DNA from: Panulirus ornatus | Taxonomy: Eukaryota; Arthropoda; Malacostraca; Decapoda; Palinuridae | Length of the DNA: 64,000 bases | Direction: 5' to 3' | Assembly (NCBI RefSeq): GCF_036320965.1 | Contig: NC_092234.1 | Coordinates: 43,088,032 to 43,152,031 of the forward strand | In this document: one piece after another, positions 11,546 through 24,430 of the stretch | How the letters are laid out: each line of letters opens with the position of its first letter | Numbering within the stretch: the first letter of the stretch is position 1 | The notes under the pieces: generated by a model | Told to the model about the DNA's origin: nothing | Seen by the model: the letters and a program-made list of their open reading frames with translations, nothing else | Databases searched by the model: none | Program-made: the position numbers and the translations under genes

Positions 11546-11604
11546 TAAGGTGGATGAAGCCTTCCTTCTTGATAACTAAAGGATGATGATGGAGATATCA
11601 ACAA

Positions 11605-12212
11605 TAAATTCCCTTACTTTCTTTACTTACATCGATAAATTCCCTTACATTTTCTTAATTACAATGAAATTCCCTTACATTTTCTTAATTACAATGAAAT
11701 TCCCTTACATTTTCTTAATTACAATGAAATTCCCTTACATTTTCTTAATTACAATGAAATTCCCTTACATTTTCTTAATTACAATGAAATTCCCTTACAT
11801 TTTCTTAATTACAATGAAATTCCCTTACATTTTCTTAATTACAATGAAATTCCCTTACATTTTCTTAATTACAATGAAATTCCCTTACATTTTCTTAATT
11901 ACAATGAAATTCCCTTACATTTTCTTAATTACATCGACAAATTCCCTTACATTTTCTTAATCACATCGCTAAATTCCCTTACATCTTACTTACGTCGATA
12001 AATTCCCTTACATTTTCTTAATTACAATGAAATTCCCTTACATTTTCTTAATTACAATGAAATTCCCTTACATTTTCTTAATTACAATGAAATTCCCTTA
12101 CATTTTCTTACTTACATCGCCAAATTCCCTTACATTTTCTGAATTACATCGCCAAATTCCCTTATATTTTCTTAATCACATCGCCAAATTCCCTTACATT
12201 TTCTTACTACAA
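11605..12212 (+). repeat. 30-bp minisatellite, about 20 copies
   Basis: Unit core is AAATTCCCTTACATTTTCTT then AATTACAATG. Units are near-identical in the first two thirds and diverge toward 12,212. Confidence 0.96.
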
Positions 12213-12329
12213 TATCGAACCTGACGACGCACCGTGTTAGCTGAGCCAACACAGGGACACTTTGTGTTGCGTCCAGCCGAGGAGGCAGACCCTTGCCCGG
12301 GAGTCAAGACAGGGCTATACCACACCTCG

Positions 12330-12745
12330 CAGCAGCGGCAACACAGCGTCACGCAGACCTGAACAGCCTTACACAGACACGCTCGGAGGGACACCTCAAC
12401 AGACCATACCATCTCACTGCACAGAACCGGCCTACGTGGACACGCTGCCAGAGGCGTTAACAGACATTACTACCGTACAACACAGACCTAACACACAAGC
12501 CGGGAGGGGCCTTAACAGACATCACTACCGTACAGCACAGACCCACCATACAGAGACGTTGGGAAGGGACCTTAACAGACAACACTACCCTAGAGAACAG
12601 ACCACCACATAAACAGACACGCCAGGAGGGGTCGTAACAGACAACACTACCGCACTGCACAGACTCAACACACACAGAACATGCCGGGATGGGTCTTAAC
12701 AGACAACATGATCCGAGAGCACACAGACACGCCGGGAGGAGTGTT
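12330..12745 (+). repeat. Degenerate minisatellite, roughly 55-65 bp
   Basis: TTAACAGACAACACTACCGT, ACAGACACGCCGGGAGGG and related phrases recur about eight times. Confidence 0.75.
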
Positions 12746-12867
12746 ATCAGACCTGCGGGAGGGTCCAGAATGTACCGCGCGAGAGAGCTTGCTGAATCCA
12801 GGTCAACCCAGCTACAGCTCTGGTGCAGGGGCACGGTGAGGTCATGCAGGAAGGAGCCTCTTCTGTG

Positions 12868-13350
12868 GTGACCTAATATGAGCAGAGACACACAACAGAC
12901 ATCTCCTGTGGTGTCCTAATATAAACACAGACACACAACAGACATCTCCTGTGGTGTCCTAATATAAACACAGACACACAACAGACATCTCCTGTGGGGA
13001 ATATATACACAGACATCTCCTGTGACCTAATATAAACACAGAAACACAACAGACATCTCCTGTAGTGACCTAATATAAACAAAGACATGTGTGATGACCT
13101 TACATATACACAGACATGTATGGTGACCTAATACATACACAGACATCTCCTGTGACCTTATATAAACACATAAACACAACAGACATCTCCTGTAGTGACC
13201 TAATATATACACAGACATGTGTGGTGACCTTACATAAACACAGACATGTGTGGTGACCTAATACACATACACACACATCTCCTGTGGCGACCTAACATAT
13301 ACAGACACACACACACACACCAGACATCTAGAGTGACCTAGTGGTCAAAT
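12868..13350 (+). repeat. Degenerate minisatellite, roughly 40-45 bp
   Basis: CCTAATATAAACACAGACAC and CAACAGACATCTCCTGTGGT recur about ten times with truncated units. Confidence 0.85.
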
Positions 13351-13784
13351 CATTTATAAACACAGACATAACAGACACAACAACTTAGCGAGAGACTATG
13401 TATGTTTACCTCCCATTACCTGTCTAGTTTGTGGAGGGGGGGGGGGGTCCCCGACTGGTTTTAGGCACGGCTACCCCCCCCCCCCCCCTCTAACTCAAGA
13501 ATCTACCCTTCACCATCAAACATCATCAACAAACCCACCTACGTACATACATGAAAGAAATAAACAAACAAACAAAAATTTAATACTCTCAGTTCATCAG
13601 GTTATAAATTCTATATATCATGGGTGCTAATGTGGGCAACCTCACTTCCTCTATCTCACACACACACACAAGCCCACGTCAACAACACCAGGCCACAATG
13701 CATTACCGCCCAGACCCAGACGGTGCTATGACAAAGGACGGAACACACTCCCTCAACGCCTTTCTTCCTCCTGGCTTCCTCGGG

Positions 13785-13787
<3 letters not shown>

Positions 13788-13852
<65 letters not shown>
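13788..13852 (+). repeat. (CT)n microsatellite
   Basis: Uninterrupted CT run of about 32 units. Confidence 0.97.
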
Positions 13853-13855
<3 letters not shown>

Positions 13856-14127
13856 CGACCCTCATCACCGGCAGCAGCCTTGACCAACACCTGACCACCG
13901 GGTGGACGACCCCCACATGCCAGACAACCTCACCCCCACCACCACCACCACACGATTCTTCCTCCCTCCAACTTGACAACACAAAGCCGCTCTGCCAACA
14001 CCCTGCCTCCCGCCTCCTTGATCGCCCAAGGTTGGCATTGGTGTCCCATCTTGCAAAAAAAAAACCCGGTCACAATGGGGATGTGGCAGCTAAGCTACGA
14101 AAAAAAAATGGTTTCAGACAATAAGGG

Positions 14128-14130
<3 letters not shown>

Positions 14131-14169
<39 letters not shown>

Positions 14170-14181
14170 ACACACACACAT

Positions 14182-14220
<39 letters not shown>

Positions 14221-14250
14221 CACACACACACACACACGCACACATAAGCA
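14131..14250 (+). repeat. (CA)n microsatellite, interrupted
   Basis: CA run with occasional TA and CG interruptions. Confidence 0.95.
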
Positions 14251-14264
14251 ACGTTTAAGCCCTT

Positions 14265-14505
14265 GACGACGGAGTACAGTCCTTGAGCACGACAGGACGA
14301 CCTTTTTGGGTATAATTAGATCAAAGGTCAGGCCATCATACCCATGGGTCGTACAAAACTGCTCACGAGTCGTACCGTCGTGCTCAAGGGTCGTACCGTC
14401 GTACTCACGGGTCGTAACCTCGTGCTGAAGGGTCGTACCGTCGTGCTGAAGGGTCGTAACGTCGTAGTCACGGGTCGTACCGTCGTGCTGAGGGGTCTAG
14501 GCGAC
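14265..14505 (+). repeat. Palindromic GTAC element with 21-bp right-arm array
   Basis: Left arm CCTTGAGCACGACAGGACGA, centre AGATCAAAGGTCA (14,318-14,330), then right arm GGCCATCATACCCATGGGTC and about seven 21-bp units with GGTCGTACCGTCGTG. Left and right arms are inverted relative to each other. Confidence 0.85.
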
Positions 14506-14576
14506 GTGTGCAAGGGAGGTCACAGGACAAAGGCCAAGGGTACGTCAGAGGACAGGCGGCCGGACGGACGGACAGG

Positions 14577-14602
14577 GTGTGTGTGTGTGTGTGTGTGTGT
14601 GC
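14577..14602 (+). repeat. (TG)n microsatellite
   Basis: Short TG run following the GTAC element. Confidence 0.9.
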
Positions 14603-14604
14603 GG

Positions 14605-15319
14605 GCGGTGACATAATCCTCGGACAAGCTCACATAATAAGAAAATGGCCCACTTGTTATATATACATAATGTAGGTCTTCATCCTCCACAAGAAGTAGA
14701 CCAGACGTACACCAGACGTACTGTGTCTCTCTCACACCCAAGCGAAAACCAGACCACCATCTTAATGGGACTGAAAACATAAAAAGTCAATAACGTAAAT
14801 GTGATAACGATTCGCAACTCTGATCATCGACCTTGAGCTAGGTTAAGCCTTCCGTGCAAGAGGGACGCCAGGCCGGCCGTGGCTCTGGCTGGGACCCCAA
14901 GTTAACTAACCCTCATACGACTAGCCAAGCAAGTGGTTTACCGACCACCCAGCGGTTTACCATAGGTATTGGTCTACTGCAGACGATGATTTAGTTTACA
15001 ACACACAAGCGCTCGATGAAATGTATCCCCACAATCTCTTTGGTTATTAATGAATAAATACTGTCAGGTTATAATCACACAATATTCAATAAAATACGGT
15101 ATATAAATCACGTCAAATCTATGATACAATTCGTAATGATGGTCATTATCAATCGGTTACGTCGGGAAATTTATATATGTATATAAACCGCCGTCCGATA
15201 TGCTTGGGGAAAAAAAAGGGGGGAAGGGGGGGGTGTTGGCGAGCATCCCGGAACACGGCCATCGTACCACCAGCGTCTCACGTGCTTTCCACCAATCACG
15301 AGCCTTCCCGCCGCCAACC

Positions 15320-15320
<1 letters not shown>
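14605..15320. other. No gene recognised
   Basis: Unique sequence, AT-rich toward 15,100. No coding signal seen. Confidence 0.5.

Positions 15321-15324
<4 letters not shown>

Positions 15325-15387
<63 letters not shown>
15325..15387 (+). repeat. (GA)n microsatellite
   Basis: Uninterrupted GA run of about 31 units. Confidence 0.97.
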
Positions 15388-15389
<2 letters not shown>

Positions 15390-17535
15390 CCAAACACATG
15401 GTTACAGTTCACAATCGTTTTGATGTGATGAATTACACATTTTCTATCATTAATTTCGTTTTCATTATTATTTTTCAATCATAATTACGTTACTTCCTTT
15501 CTTTCTTTTTTTTTTAAACACACTGCAGTTTAGAATGATAAACGCGACTCATAATCAGAATGTTCTGGAGCCACAAGCTTGAAGAATGAACACACAAAAC
15601 TCCAAATAGTTCATCAGGAACATACGTACATATAACATAAGAATACATGTGAGCATCACATATATACATGTGACTATCACATAAATACATGTGACTATCA
15701 TAAGATTTCTAAGTTATACTTCTATGGTAAGGCATATGTACACTGATACTTTACTAACTGCCCTGACAAGTTACTTCTACTTACATATTTCAACTGTCCA
15801 CTGAATCCTGAAACAAACTGGGTGAAAAATGCTTTCCCTACGGCAACCAGGACTCGAGGGGGGACCCTAGCCTCCTCCAGCTGAAGTGCAGGATATATAG
15901 AGTAACATTAAACTGGCAAAATTTTCAGAACTATTTCCTGTGCACCACTTAGGGTCGGCCAAATCCCCACGCCATGTCATTATCGTATATAATTCTTAAT
16001 TATCAAGCACCCTGCATGCTACCCCCGCATGACCGTGTCAAGAGACATATAAAAAAAAAGGGTCAAACTTGACAGTGTTAATAAAACACAGTGAAGGCAA
16101 GACAAGCTCAACTGGTGTGTCCATTGTAGGGTGTAAGAACCAGTCATACAATTATACCCTTTTCCTCCAGCTGACGTTTCTCCTTTATTCACTCACTACA
16201 AAGGGAGTTCATGTAAAAGAAAAAAATATATATATATAATGTTACCCTTTGTTCTATGGTACATTCAAACTTAAGTCCATCTTGAAATCCTGACTTAACT
16301 TGACCAAGCTTATCCCAACGTGTTCCCATGTCTCCCTTATGTCTGACACACAGTTAGATACAAATATACAAGAAGTATTTGGTGTCTCCCCCATCCCCTT
16401 TACTTTACGAATTTAAACCATAGCCGGGTTAAACATACGCCAACCACGATTCGACTTACATTCGTTAAAACAAACAGTAATGAATATGATAATTATTTCA
16501 TCCTTTACAGACATGTCTTTTATGAACCCGCGTGTAGTCAGTCTATGTACCAACACAATCATCTTCAATACAACAGCAGCGTTACAGCTTGGTGGCTGGG
16601 AGACACGCAGCTGTGGCAGTACAGATCTCAGCAAACCATCGTTAAGGAGAGGGATCACAGACAACACACTTCGTACACTACACATGACACCTCCCTTGTA
16701 ACTATAACAAAATATATTCTTTTTCCTCAGGATTCTGCTGTGAAATATTCGTTCTTTTTTTCTCTTATCAAAGCCAGAGTTCAAAAAGAACGCTCGCGCC
16801 GTTGTCAAATGTCTGAGGTAAAAAAAAAAAAGAATAAAAGTTCAGAAAGCAGTTGTGGCATTTGAAACTGTGGTAGACTCGGAAGTTCCCAGAGGATCGG
16901 ATAATTTAGGGGACTGACTCCCTGGGGGCGTCACGACATACCCGTCCTAATGAGTTATCCAGCCCTGCCCTATGCCCAAGGCCTACAACACGAAAATCTC
17001 TCATTATTCAGTCTTAACCCCGCGAGACCCATCCATGAACAGGCGCGACACATGAGACGTAAAGTTGGTAGTAGAAGTAGAGGAATCCTAAGGGACGGAG
17101 AACTTGCGTTGCGATGCCTGTAAGGTGTGGCGATGACTGCGTGTAACACGGTCAGCAGGAGATGCGACCCACTCACCCTTCATCCACAATACAAACATGT
17201 GGATCAATGTGTCAGTGGACGAGCAAACTATCCACCCCAAGAATGTAGAACGAGCACAAGAGGCTTGCCCAGGTTAGTAGGTAGGCGGGCGGGCGGTCGA
17301 GCGCTTGGGAATCGTGCAACCTGATAAGACGCCATCAACTCCCTAGCCGGATTACGATAAATGACGGCCTTCGTGCTCCTGAATACACACACACACACAC
17401 ACACACACACCGGCTATGACCTAACGCTCTGAGTGATGAAGCATGTTTACTGTGTGACCTGCTTCACTCTACAAAGGTTTCTGAAGGCTCCCGTTCATGA
17501 CGAGACATGAATGAACGTCAAACGCCTTTTCCAAA
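15388..17535. other. Unique intergenic sequence, no gene recognised
   Basis: AT-rich and unique, with short TA, CA and A runs. Near 15,650 ACATGTGACTATCAC is repeated three times. Open frames here are short and not protein-like. Confidence 0.5.
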
Positions 17536-17539
17536 AGGT

Positions 17540-17685
17540 GTTAAGCTTTTGAGTACGGCTGTGCGACCCCTAAGACGCCAGTGCCGTGACCTATGACCCA
17601 TATATATACCAAGCCATGATACGGAGAAGGTCGTAACGAGTTCAAGCGTCGTACCGTCGTTTGGGTCGTAACGATGCGATCCATG
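17540..17685 (+). repeat. Palindromic GTAC element, single short copy
   Basis: Left part GGCTGTGCGACCCCTAAGAC, a centre with ATGACCCATATATATACC, and right arm CATGATACGGAGAAGGTCGT followed by GCGTCGTACCGTCGT. Confidence 0.65.
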
Positions 17686-17689
17686 ACAA

Positions 17690-18895
17690 TTCCTGGATGT
17701 AAACACACGTTTATACATGAACATCATACATTCAACGTGCGCCAGAGAATGTAGACAGAGAGAGTGTGAGGGAGACAGTAATATCTTACCCACTATATTC
17801 TCCAGACAGAATACAGTGATGGGGTACATTCCTCCAACTGTAAGACAGTACAGAAGCCGCCACACGGCCAAGCTCACACGCTAACTAGGTCAAGAGAGAT
17901 AAAAGGGAAGGGGGAACAAAGAGACCATAATTTCTAAGGTTACCATAAATAAGGCGGAATAATGCGGAAAATACGGAAATGCTAACATTAGCATGGGGAA
18001 AAAAGTGACAGACGGGAACAAAAACATGAGGCCACTCCAAGATGAAGAGACATTAAAAGATCAAATAATAAAGAATATCTGTGAATATAAAATGGTATAT
18101 TTCAGTTTACCGATACACCGGGGAAGATACCGATATATCTTTTTCATCCCGTGAGCTGTACGCGCAGACTGTTCAATTCTAAAGATGGTAATTTCCGCTC
18201 TTACTATATATCCATTTACTGGAAGTATTAAAGTCGATCAAAGCTAATATGAATAGGAAAGACGTTGGGCCTCACGAAGGTGGGCAGGCTTGGCGTCCCG
18301 GGGTGAGGGTTGGGTGTTCGGGTAGGGCTATCTGGGCGATACCTGTTGCCCTCACTCACCCACCACCACCGCTATACAACCTCACTTCTCGCGCTACCAC
18401 ACCTTATGACCACCACACTTCTACCCGCAGAACGACCAAACGACCCTTGGGTACTGATGGCTTAGACTATGACCAGACCAAGGTTATCGTCCCCTCCATG
18501 CTTATGGAGATAATTCTCAGAAATGACAACTTTAGAAAATACGTCTCCTTATCTGAGTTCCACACGCTATTAAAATGACATCGGTTTATACATTTCGTAT
18601 TCTGGTATTCCTATTCTAATGTCTAACTATCCTAAAGGAGAGGCGATATCTGCGGCTTTTCCCCTTTCCCCCAATTTTTCTCTACACCAACAGAGTTTAT
18701 GAAACTGAATACCGTGTGATTTCAAACGTTTCTCTACACCAAGTTTTTATGACATTACGATGTGATGCACTTTTAATTTCCTAACCCGCACAATCAGTAA
18801 CCAGGCAATTTATAATTGGAAATCATTGAAATCGTATTGAATTACTTGTGTTACGATTATGTTACTATAGTTAATTATATTTGCCCCAAGCAATG
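17690..18895. other. No gene recognised
   Basis: Unique AT-rich sequence. TTTCTCTACACCAA occurs twice near 18,680-18,740. An open frame of about 109 codons at 18,249-18,578 has no recognisable family. Confidence 0.45.
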
Positions 18896-19185
18896 CAGGA
18901 GTCAGATACTGAGGAACATGAGTGTTTATTTCGTCTATGTGCTCGCTGGTACACACTAAGTCAGCAACAACCGCCACTCCTGACGGAGGATATTCAGCCT
19001 AGCCCGAGCGAGACTCCCTCCCTCCACTGCTGACGCTCTGAGAGTCAGCAGTGATCGTGTCCGCACTGAACCAGCGCTGACTTCGAGCCAGACCCCAGCC
19101 TGCCAGGGATGTACTTACCACCTGGCTGTCAAGTCTCCCTCCCTGGCACATATACACGCGGGCTGCTGGCACGCACACCACAAAG
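18895..19185 (-). mobile_element. LTR-like fragment (tentative)
   Basis: On the minus strand GC-rich sequence beginning near a TATATGTGCC motif is followed about 200 bp later by GACGAAATAAACACTCATG (a polyadenylation signal) and a terminal CTCCTGCATTGC. This TATA-like then AATAAA order over roughly 280 bp resembles a solo LTR. I could not identify target-site duplications or an internal region. Confidence 0.3.
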
Positions 19186-19424
19186 ACACACTCTCCCTAT
19201 CTCACATATAGCACACGACGTGTAGCTTTCACAACTCTGTATCATCTCCATGAATCTTCCTGTGGTGAGCGCTACGCGTTAGCCGTGCATAACGGTAAAG
19301 TCTCACCGTGGGGAAATTTCGAGAGGGGCTCATGAATGCACAACTCTCTCCCCATGCTCTACAAACTGGTTGTAAAAAAAATAGGTAAATAAAACACTTC
19401 TGTTCACTGCCGTGTTAATTATTC

Positions 19425-19575
19425 CCCTCGCGACTGTACGATCCTTGAACCACGGCGATAATGGCCTCAGTTGAGATGACCTACGCCTTGGACCTGATCC
19501 TTAAGGGTTAGATCTAAGGCCACGGCATCATACCTAAGGGACGTATACCACTGTTCTCAAGGGGTCAATGGTAAG
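19425..19575 (+). repeat. Palindromic GTAC element, diverged copy
   Basis: Left arm GACTGTACGATCCTTGAACC, ATAATGGCCTCAG, centre GACCTGATCCTTAAGGG, then GGCATCATACCTAAGGGACG and TTCTCAAGGGGTC. Order and inversion match the copies at 14.3 and 21.7 kb. Confidence 0.7.
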
Positions 19576-19579
19576 GGTT

Positions 19580-21690
19580 AGCACCCAGCTGGGGGCCGAC
19601 CCACGCTCGTCTGCCACCCACAGAAGGTTGCCCAGTCGACAGGAAACAGCCACACAACCACTGCATTCTCCCCGCATCCAGCTCCATCCGGGAGAACCAA
19701 CTTCACATACCCATACTAAGTGCCCTAAAAACGTGCGCCGGGGGAAGATCCAATGGCAAGGAAAACTTACAAGTGTTGATCTATGTTTTTCTGAGAGAAA
19801 TATCTACGTGTTGAACCCCAGTTTGTTGTGAAAAGCAACAGCAGGCGGTGCTGAGTAAACAATGTCAGACAGTGCGTTGATCAAACTCGAGCCACGTATG
19901 ACCTTTGACATTAAAAACCACCAGTAGCCTCCTCCCACCCAAAGGAGAATCTGTATGTTAAGTTTGGTGGTAATCTATACTGCCTTGTGGAGTTCTACAG
20001 CGGAAATCAGTAGCCGGGACGGCCTTCAAAGTGTGACCGGAAAGCCTAGTCGGATGTTACAAATGGTGGAATGACATATACATTAACTTGCGATCGGTCA
20101 CAATGTAGGCAAGATCGCTGAAAAAAAAAGAAAAGGATGGAATGGTCTCTTGAAAAAATAAAAACTAACAACCACTAATTCTCACGTACTTGGTGAGGCA
20201 GCCATTACAACATCACGGGATTTTAGAAAATTACTGGGCTAGAGGTAAAATTATTCCATAGCTGCGTAATGTTCCATTTTAGTGACATCACAAAAATAAT
20301 AAATTAAGGATTTGAAAGTAACGGACATCAATGGTTTCCATACACTTCAGAGACGTGATTTAGATCAGAGGGTTGCGTGATCCTATACACTCGCTGTTCC
20401 TGCCGCTGAAGATAAATTGTATTTTCTTCATCAATAAATGTGATAGTGGGGAGGGCGATGATGATCAAGGAAAATATAGGGTAAGAAGTGACGGACGCCC
20501 CCCCCCAAAATATAAAAAGAACCAAAGAAAACCTCACCTCACTTCCTTTACCAACCCAGATTTACCTCACCATCAATGTTTGTTTGAATAAATAGGTGAA
20601 TATCATGTCTCTGGGGGAGGGCTCGCCGCTGTAACCATTATCAAGGCTTATAAGCAAACTTCGGATACAACACTGAATATTTAAGTAAATTTAGGCCCCA
20701 TATGTGAAGTTAGGTAATGATGTCATAGGTTTTCCTCTGATATATAGTTTTTCACTTATATTCGCCCTACCTATCACAGACGTCACGATTTATTAAACGA
20801 AAGATAATAAAAGATAAAACTACAAATCACATCACCCCGGTCTAAACCACTTAGTACAGAGTCCACTGGTGTGTACTGCTTTCAAAACCACGTTATTTCT
20901 GGAGTGTCCCCCCAAAAACACTGGACGTTTTACCACACTTTCTTCACAATTACACCACCATGACCACGTCCAAGGCTCAGTCGAAGGCTCATAACACGAC
21001 CTTGAGGGGTCCGTAAGGGACAAAGGGCCACACGTCCATGAATCACAATATCTCGGAAATAACCACCGATAACATGGACGGTCATTGATAAAGATGTCAA
21101 CACCACACAAACCACTTATACAAATGATTCTCACACTTGGAAACAACAACGACACCCCCCCCCCCCGAACCCCCGATCCACCACCCATGATGGTGAGTTT
21201 GTGCATTAATGAAAAAAAAAAAAAATGGTCCTATCGCAAGCACGTGACCCTGAATTAAATCTGTTTACACACTGGCTCAAGCCCCCACGGCCATCAGCCC
21301 TGACACATGTGTTCCTTTCATGGCTTGAGATTTTCCCAGCTGCTGAAAATTCTCGTTGTACCGGACACTCATCCCCGTCACCGATAGCCACACAAAGGCC
21401 TGATTCACGCCACGGGTGACGTAAGCCCTGCTTACACTGTCTAGCTCGCGTTACACCAGTTATTTTTTTTTTTTTTTGTAAATACACGCCGGTCCCTAAT
21501 CTCGGCTTTTTATTTTTCTTTATTCTCAAGGGACTAAACACACTGAGTCATTGGATTCGTGACTACAAGTTTCTTATTCTTATCAGTTCACTTTTTGTTA
21601 AGTTTAGCCCAGCGACATAATAATAAAGGCTTCATAATTCCCCCTCCTAAAAATAGCATGCACAAAACTTCTGCTTGCGTGCAATCCTTA
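19580..21690. other. Unique intergenic sequence, no gene recognised
   Basis: AT-rich unique sequence without tandem arrays. No open frame resembles a known protein. Confidence 0.5.
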
Positions 21691-21694
21691 TCAC

Positions 21695-21870
21695 TAGAAC
21701 ACAGCGGTACGACCCTTGGAACACGACAGTACGACCCTTGAGTACGAGGGAAACGACCTTGGGTGCATGATGCCCCCCCCCCAGCCTCAAAATTGATCCT
21801 TAAAAGTCAGGTCAAAGACCAGGCGATCATACCCAAGGGGCGTAACCTTACGCTCAAGAATTTAATAACC
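21695..21870 (+). repeat. Palindromic GTAC element
   Basis: Left arm GCGGTACGACCCTTGGAACA and ACGACCTTGGGTGCATGATG, centre AGGTCAAAGACCA (21,809-21,821) beside TTAAAAG, right arm GCGATCATACCCAAGGGGCG and TTACGCTCAAG. The arms pair as an imperfect inverted repeat. Confidence 0.8.
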
Positions 21871-21874
21871 TCAT

Positions 21875-22560
21875 CGCTAAAGCAATGCTTGTAAAGGCTA
21901 AACATGACTACCCCTCGCCTGCCGGCCCGTCCTCTTGGCTAGCCTAGTGACCAATTGACCAACACTTATCCTAAAGACTAGCCTCGTGTTCCGCCCCGTC
22001 CTCCAGACTAACCTCCTCTACCATGAGTAATCTCACCACTCATGGCATTAAGTGCAAAAGCTTGATGTTGTTAACATGGGTCATTATATAATCATGAGAT
22101 GGACAAGAACAACAGAGACGGGCCAACGGACCACTGGCGAATGAGTGTGTGTTTCCGGGGCGGGGTTATTCGCCAAATCTACTCATGTCACGCCACACTG
22201 AATGTACGTAGTGTATGACATACGCGTATGCATATGTCCGTTACAGTGTATGACATACACATACATATCATATAATGCCCGCCACACCACAGTGTAGGCA
22301 ATTGTATCTGTATATACACACGCAAACCTATGAAAAATAATCCAATGAAACAATACGTTTAAATTATCATCCTGTCCTAGCGAACACGGGTATACCGACC
22401 CAGCAACCAGCACTGGACAATGCAACTCTAATTCCTGAACGCCTTAATACATAAATTACGGGGGTTCTTAGGATCCTTCTCTTCGTCAAGTTGACGTCGA
22501 AAACAAGAGCATCTACACGCGCACGCGCAGCTGCGCCACGAACTGGGTCACTAAGCCAAG
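21875..22560. other. No gene recognised
   Basis: Unique sequence. Short repeats of GTATGACATAC lie at 22,205-22,260. No coding signal. Confidence 0.45.
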
Positions 22561-22566
22561 GCAGAG

Positions 22567-22569
<3 letters not shown>

Positions 22570-22636
<67 letters not shown>
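22570..22636 (+). repeat. (TA)n microsatellite
   Basis: Uninterrupted TA run ending in a short CA run. Confidence 0.97.
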
Positions 22637-22647
<11 letters not shown>

Positions 22648-22964
22648 GCGCGTTAATTTTCACTGTGGGAATATTCATTCATTCATCATTTGATTGAAAC
22701 CCCAAATCGAAGGTGTGGTGGTTGGCAGTCACTTTGCTCAAGGTTATAATCTAAACTGTTGATCAGATTTTGGTGGAGATCAAAAGAGGTAAATGAGCAA
22801 AGTGCAGACACAGGACGGGGCACGGCAGAACCACGGTGTAATCCCTGGTGGCTTTGTCCTCTTACTTGTCACGCGAAAACACTACCCTACTTATCCTCTT
22901 GAGAAGGATGGTATGAATCTTAAACATGATGGTACCATCACTAAGCATCATGGTACATACAATC

Positions 22965-23310
22965 CTTGAGCAAGACGGTACGGTATCTGATGTAGGACGG
23001 TACGATATTTGAAGCAAGACGGTACGATATTTGAAGCAGGACGGTACGATATTTGAAGCAAGACGGTACGGTATCTGATGTAGGACGGTACGATATTTGA
23101 AGCAAGACGGTACGATATCTGAAGCAGGACGGTACGATATTTGAAGCAAGACGGTACGATATCTGAAGCAGGACGGTACGGTTCTTCAGCGCAACACAAC
23201 ACAACGGCGTTTAGGTTACAATGGCCTGGTCCTTCAACCTGACCTTAAGCTTCAGGCCAAAGGTCACGTCATCAAACACAAAGTTCGTACCCTTGTGTTT
23301 AAACAGAAAA
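22965..23310 (+). repeat. Palindromic GTAC element with 21-bp left-arm array
   Basis: About ten 21-bp units (GACGGTACGATATTTGAAGC) at 22,970-23,185 are followed by GGTTACAATGGCCTGG, centre CAACCTGACCTTAAGCTTCA, AGGCCAAAGGTCA (23,254-23,266) and CACGTCATCAAACAC then AAGTTCGTACCC. Here the left arm was amplified, whereas at 14.3 kb it was the right arm. Confidence 0.82.
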
Positions 23311-23801
23311 AAAAAAAAACCTGTAGCAACCAGTCTGTTGATGCATTCGATTTTTATTTACATTCTTTGAGAGCAGCAAGTCAGTGAGGGAACGGTACAC
23401 AAATCTTAAAGGATATAAAACGACAAAAGATAAACAAGTTGAATGTCAGCTGTGTGTGTGTGTGTGTGTGTTTGTTGGCTCACATTACTCGTGGAGATTA
23501 AACACAAGTTTTCCGCCAAGCCGACTTGCATGGACCTGTGGGGCCGCAGCCTCCAACAGCTTTGTCGACCAGCGACCCCAACCTCCACCCCCTCCAGCAG
23601 CTTGGCCAAACTCAGCCCGAGCTGTATGGGCAAGAACTCTGATGACAACGCCAGATATCCTTATGCCATCCCATCTACGCCATATTTGTACTCCACACTT
23701 AGAGAATTGTCCACTATATCTATATTCTATATCTGTACTATATTCTATATATATACCTCTTACTGATAGACATTAGACACTTGTAAATAAACAAATTCTT
23801 A

Positions 23802-23960
23802 AGGGCAGTTCTCATAATGAGGCACAGCGCCAAGAGCAGTTCTCATAATGAGGCACAGCGCCGAGAGCAGTTCTCATAATGAGGCACAGAGCCAAGAGCA
23901 GTTCCCATAATGAGGCACAGAGCCGAGAGCAGTTCCCATAATGAGTCACAGAGCCGCCAA
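23802..23960 (+). repeat. 31-bp minisatellite, five copies
   Basis: Units with GAGCAGTTCTCATAATGAGG recur at 31-bp spacing. Confidence 0.92.
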
Positions 23961-24109
23961 GATGGGTTCCCCCATAGTAAGTCCCCAGAGTACCCACTTT
24001 CCACCACCACAAGCCTGCCGTCTCTCTCCCCCCGCCAAACATATTAACCCCAACACAAATGTCTCCCCCTCAACATATTAACCACAACACAATTTAAAAG
24101 TCATTCATA

Positions 24110-24430
24110 TACCGCCAACTTTTACCACAAAATTTCCCGCCGTCTTCCCAGGCCGTGGCAGACAGCACGCGTCAGCGAGGCTGTCAAGATGCCGGCAAGC
24201 AGCGAGCAATATGGCCGCCATATTGGCGGGAGGCGGGTCAGCTGATCTCGATGCAATGACGTAACCGTCACCAAACAAGGAGAGCTCAAACGTGCATAAT
24301 GATTCTAACAAATCATAATGTTAGAAATTCACTATACGTGACGTGCATGATGTCATGCTATGGCGAAGTCCTCAAATGACATCATTTCAAGTAAACTGTG
24401 GTCTTCATGGGTATGATAATGACGTCACGA
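24110..24430. promoter_or_regulatory. Candidate regulatory island (YY1-, E2F- and CRE-like sites)
   Basis: A GC-rich stretch contains GCCGCCATATTGG (24,214-24,226), which fits the YY1 consensus, overlapping TTGGCGGGA (E2F-like), then TGACGTAA (24,257-24,264), GTGACGTGCA near 24,339, ATGACATCATT near 24,376 and palindromic TGACGTCA (24,420-24,427). Motif matching alone does not prove function, and no adjacent first exon was recognised. Confidence 0.3.
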
